A DNA stretch of 36,816 bases from Nitrospirae bacterium JdFR-86 (GTDB taxonomy: Bacteria; Nitrospirota; Thermodesulfovibrionia; Thermodesulfovibrionales; JdFR-86), in NCBI GenBank assembly GCA_002011815.1, contig MTOV01000009.1:77266-114081 (forward strand), written 5' to 3'. Within the stretch, counting starts at the first letter, position 1, and each line of letters opens with the position of its first letter. Below the pieces are notes generated by a model, which did not search any database, had not been told where the DNA came from, and saw only the letters and a program-made list of their open reading frames with translations. Positions 24,641 to 32,714 of this stretch are shown one piece after another. A program made the position numbers and the translations under genes.

Positions 24641-26007
24641 ACCATATTAAGCACTGTCTGAAGTAATTCGTCTGTAACTGTTATCATTCTTGCGCCTGCC
24701 TCAAAGGCACGCTGAAACCTTATCAGGTTAACAGCCTCTTCATCCAGAGAAACGCTCGATACAGCATCCCTTCTCTGCTGAATGTCAGAAAGCAGTAATT
24801 CTTCAAATCTCAAGCTGTCTGACGCAGCCCTGCTCTTTACCCCTACGGATGCAACAAGAGAGCTGTAGTAGCCTTCAAACGTTGTATTGGAAATGACATC
24901 GGCGTTATAAAGCTCTGCAATCAGAAGGGCGTTTCCGTTGTCACCGGGAAGCCCTGTGTCTGTCGCTGATGCAGCCACCTGCTCAACATCGGTGATTGCA
25001 ACAGCCAGGTTCTTAATCACATTGTCTATATCGCTTGTGTCCGCCGGATAAAAGAAATCCAGACCAGTTGAACCGTCAAGCCCATAGCCGTTCCGGTGAA
25101 GCTGATTCACTTCATCCACTATGGATGCTATAAGCTGTCTGAAAGGAGTAAGCACATCGGTTTTAATCTCATCTCTTAATGCAAGGAGTCCGCCCATCTT
25201 GCCCCTGTCTATATACTGTCCGATATTCGAGCCCCTCATATAAATCTGCACATCACCTGCTGCATCCCTGATGCCTTCAACAGGTGTGACTATATCACCA
25301 TCAACAAGATTCTTCATCCCGACAATAACGGTAATCGCACCATTGGACTTTTCAAAGGAATTAAACTCTACAAGCTCGGCAAGTTCACCAAGGAGGTTCT
25401 CCCTCTCATCCACTAAATCGTTTGCATTACTGGTGCCTCCTGCCTCTGCTATCCTTTTGTTAAGAGCTGCTATGTCTGAGGCTATGGTGTTTATCCTTTC
25501 TATGATGTCTTCAAGTTCCCTGTTTGTCTCTCTGATTATATTTTCAAGCCCGTTTTCTATCTTTTTTGCAGTCTGCACAAGGTCGCTGGCTTTCTGCAGA
25601 AGAATGGTTCTTTGCGCCTGCCCTTCAGGGTTGGCTGCAACATCCTGCCATGCGTTGAAGAAATCAAGAAGCGCTCCTGACAACCCCATACCTTGCGCCT
25701 CATTAAAAAGCTGTTCAACCCGGCCGAACCCGTCACTCAGTGCCAAAGACTTTCCATAATTCTGCTTTTCAAGCAGAAGCTGCGCTCCCAAGAACCTGTC
25801 ATAATGTCTCCTTATAGTAGAGACAGTTACCCCCCTGCCTAAAAACCCCCGTCCAGTATCCACAGGAGAAGCTATGCTGAGAACAGCCTCCTGCCGGCTG
25901 AACCCGGGTGTGTTCACATTTGCAATGTTGTGCGCTGTGACATTCAGCGCAGTCTGGCTGGCAAAAATGGCTGACTTACCTATATCGAATAAGCCAAAAA
26001 GCGACAT
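24637..26007 (-). CDS. flgK: Hook-filament junction protein FlgK (HAP1)
   Basis: 456 residues. N-terminus SLFGLFDIGKSAIFASQTALNVTAHNIANVNTPGFSRQEAVLS is the FlgK signature, and the C-terminus SLDEEAVNLIRFQRAFEAGARMITVTDELLQTVLNMV is the usual coiled-coil end. It is shorter than enteric FlgK (about 547), as it has a smaller outer domain. It is secreted by the flagellar export system and has no signal peptide. Starts at ATG 26007 immediately after the flgN stop (TAA ATG). Confidence 0.96.
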   Translation of the reverse strand: MSLFGLFDIGKSAIFASQTALNVTAHNIANVNTPGFSRQEAVLSIASPVDTGRGFLGRGVTVSTIRRHYDRFLGAQLLLEKQNYGKSLALSDGFGRVEQLFNEAQGMGLSGALLDFFNAWQDVAANPEGQAQRTILLQKASDLVQTAKKIENGLENIIRETNRELEDIIERINTIASDIAALNKRIAEAGGTSNANDLVDERENLLGELAELVEFNSFEKSNGAITVIVGMKNLVDGDIVTPVEGIRDAAGDVQIYMRGSNIGQYIDRGKMGGLLALRDEIKTDVLTPFRQLIASIVDEVNQLHRNGYGLDGSTGLDFFYPADTSDIDNVIKNLAVAITDVEQVAASATDTGLPGDNGNALLIAELYNADVISNTTFEGYYSSLVASVGVKSRAASDSLRFEELLLSDIQQRRDAVSSVSLDEEAVNLIRFQRAFEAGARMITVTDELLQTVLNMV

Positions 26008-26472
26008 TTAGGTCTCCGTTGAAAGCAGGGTGCCTTTGCCACCTGAGTTGTCACCCAGACCAAAAGAACCAAAAAAATTCGCCGTGCTCCTTACATAATT
26101 TAAAGAGCGCTCTATCAACACCCTGTTTGATTCATTCAGCTCCTCAATGCTCTGAAGCAGTGATACAAGTTTCGAGCGTATGTCCTGAAAAGCACTGTCG
26201 CCGGTAACCTCGCCAAGCTTCCTGAGACTCATGTCCTCGGAAAGTCCGCTCTGGGGGTTCTCCTCAGAAAACTTTTTCATGAGCCTTATCCTTTCTTCCT
26301 CAAGAAGCCTGAGCCTTAATACAAGTGTATCCTTTTCCTTCGCAAGTCCTTCAACGCCCTCTGTATTGAGATCGAGCAGGCATGCCCTCTCTTTCTGTAA
26401 AAGGTCAAGAAGCATCCTGTAACCTGAAACCTGCTCATTAAGAATGTTTGTTATTGCCTCGGTTGATGTCAT
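26008..26472 (-). CDS. flgN: FlgN-type export chaperone
   Basis: A 154-residue helical cytosolic protein between flgM and flgK. The N-terminal helices (ILNEQVSGYRMLLDLLQKERACLLDLNTEGVEGLAKEKDTLVLRLRLLEEERIRLMKKF) carry the FlgN family pattern. It keeps FlgK and FlgL ready for export. The start overlaps the flgM stop (ATGA). The C-terminal part (SNRVLIERSLNYVRSTANFFG) is the substrate-binding region in the family. Confidence 0.85.
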   Translation of the reverse strand: MTSTEAITNILNEQVSGYRMLLDLLQKERACLLDLNTEGVEGLAKEKDTLVLRLRLLEEERIRLMKKFSEENPQSGLSEDMSLRKLGEVTGDSAFQDIRSKLVSLLQSIEELNESNRVLIERSLNYVRSTANFFGSFGLGDNSGGKGTLLSTET

Positions 26473-26762
26473 ACCAGTTCGTCCAATATCTTTCCTGCAA
26501 TCTTAAGAGAATCAACTTTATAAGTGCCCTCTTCTATGGCATTCCTGATTGCTTTAACCTTATCGGCTCTTATATCAGGAAGCTGGTTTATTACCTGCTT
26601 AAGCTCCTCTATCTCTTTTGTCCTGCTGGAAATGTCTACTTTATCAGCCACGCCGGACTTTTCAGCGCCTTTTTTCGCCTGAACATCATCTTTTCTGGTC
26701 GTCTTCTGCGTTCTTATATATATATCTTTACTGTCAGGCGGCTTACTGCCATAAATTGTCAT
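26469..26762 (-). CDS. flgM: Anti-sigma-28 factor FlgM
   Basis: 97 residues. The C-terminal half has the FlgM pattern that wraps around sigma-28: DKVDISSRTKEIEELKQVINQLPDIRADKVKAIRNAIEEGTYKVDSLKIAGKILDEL. The N-terminus is polar and flexible, for export. It is exported once the hook is finished, freeing sigma-28 for flagellin. A sigma-28 promoter lies directly upstream (26795-26821), giving feedback control, and GGAGGAGGT precedes the ATG at 26762. Confidence 0.92.
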   Translation of the reverse strand: MTIYGSKPPDSKDIYIRTQKTTRKDDVQAKKGAEKSGVADKVDISSRTKEIEELKQVINQLPDIRADKVKAIRNAIEEGTYKVDSLKIAGKILDELV

Positions 26763-26794
26763 TCCCTACCTCCTCCAAGAGACATTTTTTTCTC

Positions 26795-26821
26795 TTATCG
26801 GAACTTTTCAGAAATTCTTTA
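26795..26821 (-). promoter_or_regulatory. Sigma-28 promoter of the flgM operon
   Basis: Minus strand TAAAGAAT-N11-TCCGATAA has exact FliA/SigD spacing; its -10 box is identical to the flagellin one. The predicted start near 26788 leaves a leader of about 26 bases with a strong ribosome site before flgM. It begins two bases after the flgJ stop. Confidence 0.8.
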
Positions 26822-26822
26822 A

Positions 26823-27113
26823 TTATTCTTCTGTTTTTTCCTTCATTCTGGCTAATTCCTTGGCGATGACATCCTGAAACCCAAGCCCTTTTTCAGCAAG
26901 AACTCTCGCAATCTCCATATCAAAGATACTGCCGTAAGTGTCTGCGCCAAGCCCTTTTCCGAACACCCCGCTTCCTGAAGCCTGTCTCATCGCCTTTATC
27001 ATCTCGTAGGCAAAAAGTGCCTCCATCTCTTTTGCGACTGCTTTTATTGCCTCAGGACTGTTCTTCTCAGTATCAACGTGATAATAACCGAATAAGCCGT
27101 CCGGAATCTGCAT
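26823..27113 (-). CDS. flgJ: Rod-binding protein, FlgJ N-terminal type without peptidoglycan hydrolase
   Basis: 96 residues containing the rod-binding domain: AIKAVAKEMEALFAYEMIKAMRQASG, then GADTYGSIFDMEIARVLAEKGLGFQDVIAKEL. The C-terminal glucosaminidase domain of enteric FlgJ is absent, as in many other bacteria, so another enzyme must open the wall. Secreted through the export system to the growing rod. The ATG at 27113 is one base after the flgI stop. Confidence 0.9.
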   Translation of the reverse strand: MQIPDGLFGYYHVDTEKNSPEAIKAVAKEMEALFAYEMIKAMRQASGSGVFGKGLGADTYGSIFDMEIARVLAEKGLGFQDVIAKELARMKEKTEE

Positions 27114-27114
27114 T

Positions 27115-28209
27115 TTATATAATCTCCAGTTCTGCCCTCAGCGCACCTGCTGCTTTAAGAGACTGAAGTATGGCAATCAGGTCGCGAGGGGTTACACCAA
27201 GTGCATTCAATGCCCTTACGATCTCGCCAAGGGTAGTACCTGAAACCTCAATCAATGCTGCCTTGCTTTCTTTGACCCTGACCTCCTCCTCAGGCACTAC
27301 AACAGTCTCTGCTCCTGCAGGAGCAAACGGAGGCGGTTGCGAAACACCGTATTCAGTCTTAATCTCAATGGTAAGGTTGCCATGCGCAATTGCAACAGGC
27401 GCCACCCTGACATTTTCTCCAATCACGACTGTGCCAGTCCTTTCGTTTATAACCACCCGTGCAGGCACATCAACAGATACCTCAAGCCCCTCTATCAGGG
27501 TTATAAGCTCCACTGTCCTTCCGTTGTAATGTTCGGGGATATTTACTCTTATAGCCGAGGGGTCTATTGGAAATGCATACTCTGAGTTTAATACCTCGTT
27601 TATCCTCTTTGCGACAGCCGTTGCGGTCGTAAAATCAGGTCTGTGCAGAAATATCTTTATTTCTCCTTCACTTGCAAGCACAAAATTCGGGTCTTTCTCT
27701 ACGATAACACCCTGGGGCACTTTTCCTGTTGTAGGATGATTTTTCTGCACTTTTGTTGCTCCTCCGCCACCTGTGAACCCACCGATAGAGACAGGGCCCT
27801 GTGCAAGAGCATAAACCTTGCCGTCAGGGCCCTTCAGCGGGGTGAGGAGGAGGGTTCCCCCTTGCAGACTCTTTGCGTCCGCAATGGTCGACACCAGCGC
27901 ATCCACTCTGGTGCCGGGCTTTGCAAAGGGGGGTAGAACTGCAGTAACAATAACTGCAGCCGTGTTCTTAGCCTGTATATCATTGGGTCCTACCTTCAGG
28001 CCCATCCTCTGTAGCATATTGGCTATGCTTTTCATCGTCGCAAGACCCTTGTCGCCTGTGCCGTCTAAACCAACAACAAGTCCGTAGCCTATCAACTGGT
28101 TGTCCCTTACACCTTCAAAGCTCGCAATGTCCTTGATGCGCTCAGCATAAACAGAGTTTGCAAACAGGCACACAACAAACAACAAAAACACTGATAAAAC
28201 TCTTTTCAT
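27115..28209 (-). CDS. flgI: Flagellar P-ring protein FlgI
   Basis: 364 residues. I start at ATG 28209 because it has AAGGTGAAG at proper spacing and gives a clean signal peptide (MKRVLSVFLLFVVCLFANSVYA); an ATG eight codons upstream would put charged residues first and overlap flgH. Mature protein motifs: ERIKDIASFEGVRDNQLIGYGLVVGLDGTGDKG, LLTPLKGPDGKVYALAQGPVSIGGF, and the C-terminal LGVTPRDLIAILQSLKAAGALRAEL. It forms the periplasmic P ring around the rod, showing that the organism has an outer membrane. Confidence 0.96.
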   Translation of the reverse strand: MKRVLSVFLLFVVCLFANSVYAERIKDIASFEGVRDNQLIGYGLVVGLDGTGDKGLATMKSIANMLQRMGLKVGPNDIQAKNTAAVIVTAVLPPFAKPGTRVDALVSTIADAKSLQGGTLLLTPLKGPDGKVYALAQGPVSIGGFTGGGGATKVQKNHPTTGKVPQGVIVEKDPNFVLASEGEIKIFLHRPDFTTATAVAKRINEVLNSEYAFPIDPSAIRVNIPEHYNGRTVELITLIEGLEVSVDVPARVVINERTGTVVIGENVRVAPVAIAHGNLTIEIKTEYGVSQPPPFAPAGAETVVVPEEEVRVKESKAALIEVSGTTLGEIVRALNALGVTPRDLIAILQSLKAAGALRAELEII

Positions 28210-28220
28210 CTTCTTCACCT

Positions 28221-28910
28221 TTAAAATGGCCATACCTTATCCATTATCCTTACGAGCCATCCCTGACTCTGCTTGTCCTGAATCACACCTTTTCCAGTAA
28301 AGAACATCTGTGCATCCGCTACATACGTGCTCAGTACAGTGTTGTCGCTTCCTATGTCCTCCGGTCTTATGACTCCCCTCAATACAAGAATCTGCGTCTC
28401 CTTGTTTACTGTAATCTCCTTCCTTGACTCTATAACAAAATTTCCGTTGGGAAGAACCTCAACTACTTTCGCAGTTATAGTCGCCACAAGAGAACCCTCT
28501 CTGGTCGTCTCGCCCTTGCCTTTAAAATCGTTCTTCATCGAACCTTTAACCTCAGGGCTAAAAGCGTTACCCTTGCCGAAGAAATTATCCTTATTGAAAT
28601 TAAGAGGCATGCCAAACAGTTTGTCTATTCCGGCATCCATGGAAGAATCCCTGCTTGTTGCAGTCTCAGCCTTCTTTGAAGCAGTTGCACTCTCAATGAT
28701 CTTTATGGTCACAAGGTCGTTAAGCCCCCTTGCCCTTGCATCCTCGAACAGACTCCGGGAGTCACGCCAGAGAGAGTTAGGCGAGGGTTTCACTGCCTTC
28801 TCTTCATGATACACATACTTCGGAGGTTCAGGCGGAAGCTTCTGAGCGGTAATACTTGCACACCCGAAAAACATAAGACATACACTGAAAAGTAAAACAT
28901 TTATCCTCAT
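28221..28910 (-). CDS. flgH: Flagellar L-ring lipoprotein FlgH
   Basis: 229 residues with a lipoprotein signal ending in FFGC (lipid-anchored cysteine about C17). Family motifs: SLWRDSRSLFEDARARGLNDLVTIKIIESATASKKAETATSRDS, NDFKGKGETTREGSLVATITAKVVEVLPNGNFVIESRKEITVNKE, and VLRGVIRPEDIGSDNTVLSTYVADAQMFFTGKGVI. It forms the L ring in the outer membrane. ATG at 28910 after GAGG. Placed between flgA and flgI as usual. Confidence 0.96.
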   Translation of the reverse strand: MRINVLLFSVCLMFFGCASITAQKLPPEPPKYVYHEEKAVKPSPNSLWRDSRSLFEDARARGLNDLVTIKIIESATASKKAETATSRDSSMDAGIDKLFGMPLNFNKDNFFGKGNAFSPEVKGSMKNDFKGKGETTREGSLVATITAKVVEVLPNGNFVIESRKEITVNKETQILVLRGVIRPEDIGSDNTVLSTYVADAQMFFTGKGVIQDKQSQGWLVRIMDKVWPF

Positions 28911-28912
28911 CT

Positions 28913-29569
28913 TTAAAACCTCACTCTGACTGTGTTTTCATCCACGAGCAGTCCTGTTATCACTTTCTTTGACACAGGGTTAACTGCTCTGACATAGCTT
29001 CCGATATAGCCGTTTTCCTTCAGCTCTCCCATCATCTCAATGCTGAAGTTAGAAGACTCCACCAGAAGCACTACCTTGCGCCCCTTCTTTACCAAAGGCG
29101 TCTCCCTGACCATGCTTTCCACTATCGGCATATTCGCAACAACCGAACGGGCAAGCACCCTGCCGACAACAGCCTCCTGGTCTTTAACCGCACCCTTAGG
29201 TATACGCATAACATCCATAAGCGTCATATATACATCGTCTCTTTCAATATGATGCCCTTTTCTGAAAGGTCTCCTGCTCATAACAACCCGGTCAAATGCC
29301 TTCACATAGGTGGTTACAGTCACCTTCCTGCCGTTTCTGAATTTCAACAGAAAGACTGTTCTGCCTGGAGGACCCTTTTCAAGCACTATGCGTTCAGGCA
29401 ACTCATTCGGAAGCTCAGCACTTGCCTTCAGAGCACTGAATTCAATCTCTTCCCAGGGATAGTTGTCCTTTAGATACAACCTGAGCACATCCTCAGGATT
29501 CCACTTAACCGCCGCTGCCACCGAAGGCAGTAGAATTATCGCAGCAATAATGAAAAACCGTTTTATCAT
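28913..29569 (-). CDS. flgA: Flagellar P-ring assembly chaperone FlgA
   Basis: 218 residues with an N-terminal signal peptide (MIKRFFIIAAIILLPSVAAA), so periplasmic. The C-terminal SAF domain is visible: RRPFRKGHHIERDDVYMTLMDVMRIPKGAVKDQEAVVGRVLARSVVANMPIVESMV, followed by the VKKGRKVVLLVESSNFSIEMMGELKENGYIGSYVRAVNPVSKKVITG module typical of FlgA. It helps FlgI assemble into the P ring. Lies between flgG and flgH in the rod/ring operon. Confidence 0.93.
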   Translation of the reverse strand: MIKRFFIIAAIILLPSVAAAVKWNPEDVLRLYLKDNYPWEEIEFSALKASAELPNELPERIVLEKGPPGRTVFLLKFRNGRKVTVTTYVKAFDRVVMSRRPFRKGHHIERDDVYMTLMDVMRIPKGAVKDQEAVVGRVLARSVVANMPIVESMVRETPLVKKGRKVVLLVESSNFSIEMMGELKENGYIGSYVRAVNPVSKKVITGLLVDENTVRVRF

Positions 29570-29572
29570 TGC

Positions 29573-30361
29573 CTATCTCCTGAGACTGTTCGCCATCTGA
29601 AGCATATCGTCCGATGCCTGTATTACCTTTCCGACAATCTCATATGCTCTCTGGCTTAGAATCATGTTTACCATCTCTTCAACTATATTCACATTGCTCA
29701 TTTCAACAAACCCCTGAGCGATTGTGCCGAGCCCCTCGCTTCCCGGGATAGCTGTTGTAACTTCACCAGAGGAGGCGGTAGGTACAAAAAGGTTTTTGCC
29801 AATGGCTTTTAATCCCGCAGGGTTTATAAACCTTGCAAGTTCTATCTGCCCTACTTCTACAGGCTCGCTGTCATCTGCCTGAAACACCATAACCTTTCCG
29901 TCAGAACTAATCGTTATGCTTACCGCGTTCTCAGGTATGGTTATAGGTGGCTCAAGCGCATAACCATCGGAGTTCACAATGCGTCCTTCGCTGTCGAGTT
30001 TAAAAGCACCGGAACGGGTATATGCTATTTCTCCATCAGGCTTAAGTATCTGGAAAAACCCGTCTCCCTCAATAGCAAGGTCAAGACTGTTTCCTGTAGA
30101 GATGAAATCTCCCTGGTCAAACACCTTCTGCACTGCAGCAGGCCTGACACCCAAGCCCACCTGAATGCCAGAAGGCACCCTGGCACCTTCAGCAGAAGCC
30201 GCACCAACAGGTCTTAAGTCCTGATACAATATCTCCTGAAAATCAGCCCTGCTCTTCTTGTATCCTACTGTGTTTACATTCGCAAGATTGTTCGCAATCA
30301 CATCTATATTCACCTTCTGTGCCTCTAAACCTGTTGCTGCTATAAACAATGACCTTATCAT
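29573..30361 (-). CDS. flgG: Distal rod protein FlgG
   Basis: 262 residues, the normal FlgG length. The start is ATG 30361 ([20 protein letters not shown]), preceded by GGAGGTCTGGG; a longer open frame reaching 30469 only reads back into flgF. Signature regions: [41 protein letters not shown], and C-terminal [42 protein letters not shown]. Exported by the flagellar system to build the distal rod. Confidence 0.96.
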   Translation of the reverse strand: MIRSLFIAATGLEAQKVNIDVIANNLANVNTVGYKKSRADFQEILYQDLRPVGAASAEGARVPSGIQVGLGVRPAAVQKVFDQGDFISTGNSLDLAIEGDGFFQILKPDGEIAYTRSGAFKLDSEGRIVNSDGYALEPPITIPENAVSITISSDGKVMVFQADDSEPVEVGQIELARFINPAGLKAIGKNLFVPTASSGEVTTAIPGSEGLGTIAQGFVEMSNVNIVEEMVNMILSQRAYEIVGKVIQASDDMLQMANSLRR

Positions 30362-30377
30362 CCCAGACCTCCGTATA

Positions 30378-31085
30378 TTAAATTCTTCTTGCCATCTCGT
30401 TAGTAACCTTGCTCGTGGCTTCATCAAATGCCTGTATCGCCTTCTGATAAGCCTGATATTGCCTGACAACGGTTATCATTCTTGCCATCTCATGAATCAC
30501 TTTGACATTCGACGACTCGATATACCCCTGCAACACCACTGCCTTCGCTGCAATAGGCTCCTGATCCGTGACAAACTCTGCCCCTGACTTCACCAGTGCC
30601 TTTAAATCAGGAAAATCTACTATGTCCAGCGTATCAATCTGCTTTCCGTCTACAGAGATATCACCTGTAATGCTTATCTCCACTGTGCCTGGAGGCAACT
30701 GTATGGGTCCGCTCTTGCCCAAAACCCTGTAACCACTTGCCGTCCTGAGATAACCTTCGGCATCGAGCTTAAGGCTGCCTTTTCTCGTATACCTGTCTCC
30801 TTCAAGATGGAGAAAGCCACCGCCATCTATGGCTATATCCAAAGGTTTGCCTGTTTTTACCAGCTCGCCCATGGAAAAATCAGTCTCCACCTCAGCAACC
30901 TCACTCATCACCCTGCCAGCAGAAAGACTCCAAACATCTCCGGCAGAAAGCAGATGCTCCTTGAAAGAAATCCTGTCCCTCTTATAACCAGGAGTGTCTA
31001 CATTGGCAAGATTTCGCGAGATAATATCAATCTCGTTCTGCTTTAAAATCGCCCCTGAAAGTGCTATGTAAATTCCTTTGTACAT
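30378..31085 (-). CDS. flgF: Proximal rod / hook-basal body protein FlgF
   Basis: 235 residues, shorter than FlgG, and beginning [45 protein letters not shown], as in FlgF. It has [13 protein letters not shown] in the middle and [35 protein letters not shown] at the C-terminus. First gene of the rod/ring operon. The ATG at 31085 has no Shine-Dalgarno sequence and lies only about five bases from the start predicted for the sigma-54-like promoter, so translation may begin nearly leaderless. Confidence 0.9.
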   Translation of the reverse strand: MYKGIYIALSGAILKQNEIDIISRNLANVDTPGYKRDRISFKEHLLSAGDVWSLSAGRVMSEVAEVETDFSMGELVKTGKPLDIAIDGGGFLHLEGDRYTRKGSLKLDAEGYLRTASGYRVLGKSGPIQLPPGTVEISITGDISVDGKQIDTLDIVDFPDLKALVKSGAEFVTDQEPIAAKAVVLQGYIESSNVKVIHEMARMITVVRQYQAYQKAIQAFDEATSKVTNEMARRI

Positions 31086-31101
31086 ACCGTGGAAAAAAGA
31101 A

Positions 31102-31116
31102 GCAAGTTCAATGCCA
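31102..31116 (-). promoter_or_regulatory. Sigma-54-like promoter before flgF
   Basis: Minus strand TGGCATTGAACTTGC, followed by TT, has the GG-N10-GC geometry of RpoN promoters. It lies in a 214-base gap (31086-31299) that holds no gene and is the natural start of the flgFGAHIJ operon. The short distance to the flgF ATG is the main doubt. Confidence 0.5.
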
Positions 31117-31299
31117 AAAAAGAGCCCGGCACTCCAATGCGATGGATGCAGAAAGCGGAAAGAGCGGTTTTCAAGATATTTCGCCTTTTTCCGGTATCTT
31201 ACGGAAATCGGCTATAGGCAATACCTGAGACGTATGAAACCCTGTATCTGAATCAGGACTTGTGAAGAAGGAAAATTTTTCCCTTTTTGAAGAAAAGTT

Positions 31300-31650
31300 T
31301 TACTTGGCGATGCTCAGTATCAGTTCTACTTCACCCTTAGGAATGTCAAGTATCTTGGCTATTTCGTCAACTTTCAGACCCTTTTTTGCAAGGTTATTGA
31401 CTTCACGATAGCGGGAATCAGTGCCAGAGTCAGCAGAGACATTCAGGTTCTCAGCCCTGAGAAGAAGCCTTTCAAGCATATCTATTTTCTTGTCTACCCT
31501 CTCCTCTATAGACTCCAATGCTTTTATCTTCTTATCGATTCTTTCAAACAATTTCTCTGCTATCTCCTGAACCTCTGAAAGCTCAAGTGTTAAAAGCTCC
31601 TCAGGACTTCTGCCTGCATCCTGCTGATGTTTTATAAGCCTCTTCAGCAT
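31300..31650 (-). CDS. Coiled-coil protein with C-terminal helix-turn-helix-like domain (DUF2802-like)
   Basis: 116 residues. Residues 20-68 are a charged coiled-coil (LELSEVQEIAEKLFERIDKKIKALESIEERVDKKIDMLERLLLRAE). The C-terminus REVNNLAKKGLKVDEIAKILDIPKGEVELILSIAK matches the short helix-turn-helix-like module of DUF2802/DUF6115 proteins often found in motility loci. It does not look like a classical DNA-binding regulator. It is preceded by a 47-residue basic protein and followed by the 214-base gap that holds the flgF promoter. Function unknown; a role in motility is inferred from position. Confidence 0.75.
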   Translation of the reverse strand: MLKRLIKHQQDAGRSPEELLTLELSEVQEIAEKLFERIDKKIKALESIEERVDKKIDMLERLLLRAENLNVSADSGTDSRYREVNNLAKKGLKVDEIAKILDIPKGEVELILSIAK

Positions 31651-31664
31651 ATTCTTTTCTTTAT

Positions 31665-31808
31665 TCAGACTTTAATGTCTATCCTGCCTGTCCGTTCTTT
31701 TTTGTCTTTCTTCTGGATCTTGGGTTTTTTGCGACCGCGCCGGGGCTCCTCCCTGTCTTTCTTTATCACAGGTATCTTGAAGATACTTTTTGGTGCTTCT
31801 ACTGCCAT
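31665..31808 (-). CDS. Small very basic protein (47 residues)
   Basis: ATG 31808 to TGA 31665. The sequence starts MAVEAPKSIFKIPVIKKDRE, continues with a lysine/arginine-rich stretch and ends RIDIKV. About 40% of residues are Lys or Arg. It lies exactly between an HDOD gene (14 bases) and the coiled-coil gene (14 bases), leaving no other use for the gap. It has no obvious Shine-Dalgarno sequence. The function is unknown; nucleic acid binding or an assembly aid would fit the composition but is not shown. Confidence 0.6.
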   Translation of the reverse strand: MAVEAPKSIFKIPVIKKDREEPRRGRKKPKIQKKDKKERTGRIDIKV

Positions 31809-31822
31809 TCAGAAGCTCAATC

Positions 31823-32677
31823 TTACATCTGATAAAGCAATTTCTCCTGTATATACTCCCGCTTGAACGTCTCCTTCAGTTCTGAAAATCTCTCGTCAGT
31901 GATTCCGAGCAGTGCCTTCAGCTTATCATCCTGAAGTTCGATATCCTCCATTGGACCTCTGTAACCTACCCCCAGCCTTACACACAGGGCATCTGCAAGA
32001 GCTATTATGTAGCAGAGCGTGATTTTGCTAGGGTCTCCGGTTAATATTGTGTCATCGAGGTCGCAGGAATGATGACTTCTTATCACATCGCAGAGGAATG
32101 GAGGGAATCCCCATTTTTCAGCAAAAAGCCCACCGACCTCTGCATGACCAAAGCCGAATATTTCCTCTTCTATCTGGGAATACGTTACACGCTCTTCGTA
32201 AACTCTCTGTGTAAGCATCAGAAATCTTTCCGGCTGGCTGTTGTTCATAACCGCTTTGCCTACATCATGCAGAAGCCCTGCAACAACCGCTTCCTCAGGC
32301 TTTAGAAAATTCACTTCCCGTGCAATAATGCCGGCTGCAACAGAAACACCAATACTGTGCTCCCACATCTTCTGCTCAAGAAGTCCGAAGTTCTTGTAGA
32401 CCTCTCTTGTAGATACAGCGAGTGAAAGATTCTTAATGGTTGCAAAACCCATGACAAGTATGGCATCTGATACAGTATCTATGTTCCGGCGTAAGCCATA
32501 GTATGCAGAGTTTGCCATCTTGAGGACTCTTGCGGCAAAAGCCTGATCTGCCATTATGGCATCCTGCAGGTCACTTATATCGGTATTGGGGTCCTCCACA
32601 AGACGAAGTATCCTCATAGCCACCATTGGCACCGCAGGAAGTTCACACGACTTCAATATCAACTCTTTGGCAGTCAC
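31823..32677 (-). CDS. HDOD domain signalling protein
   Basis: 284 residues, nearly all one HDOD domain: ELPAVPMVAMRILRLVEDPNTDISDLQDAIMADQAFAARVLKMANSAYYG, then DAILVMGFATIKNLSLAVSTREVYKN, VVAGLLHDVGKAVM and FGHAEVGGLFAEKWGFPPFLCDVIRSHH. HDOD proteins are HD-superfamily relatives without proven enzyme activity that act as scaffolds in motility and second-messenger signalling. GTG start at 32677 is set by AGGAG nine bases upstream. It follows a second HDOD gene by 37 bases. Confidence 0.88.
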   Translation of the reverse strand: MTAKELILKSCELPAVPMVAMRILRLVEDPNTDISDLQDAIMADQAFAARVLKMANSAYYGLRRNIDTVSDAILVMGFATIKNLSLAVSTREVYKNFGLLEQKMWEHSIGVSVAAGIIAREVNFLKPEEAVVAGLLHDVGKAVMNNSQPERFLMLTQRVYEERVTYSQIEEEIFGFGHAEVGGLFAEKWGFPPFLCDVIRSHHSCDLDDTILTGDPSKITLCYIIALADALCVRLGVGYRGPMEDIELQDDKLKALLGITDERFSELKETFKREYIQEKLLYQM

Positions 32678-32714
32678 TACAACAAACTCCTACTTGCTGA
32701 AATCAGAAACAACC

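Noticed and set aside
30362-30469. Extension of flgG by 36 codons upstream
   Set aside because: The extension only reads back over the end of flgF; ATG 30361 has a strong ribosome site and the normal FlgG N-terminus.
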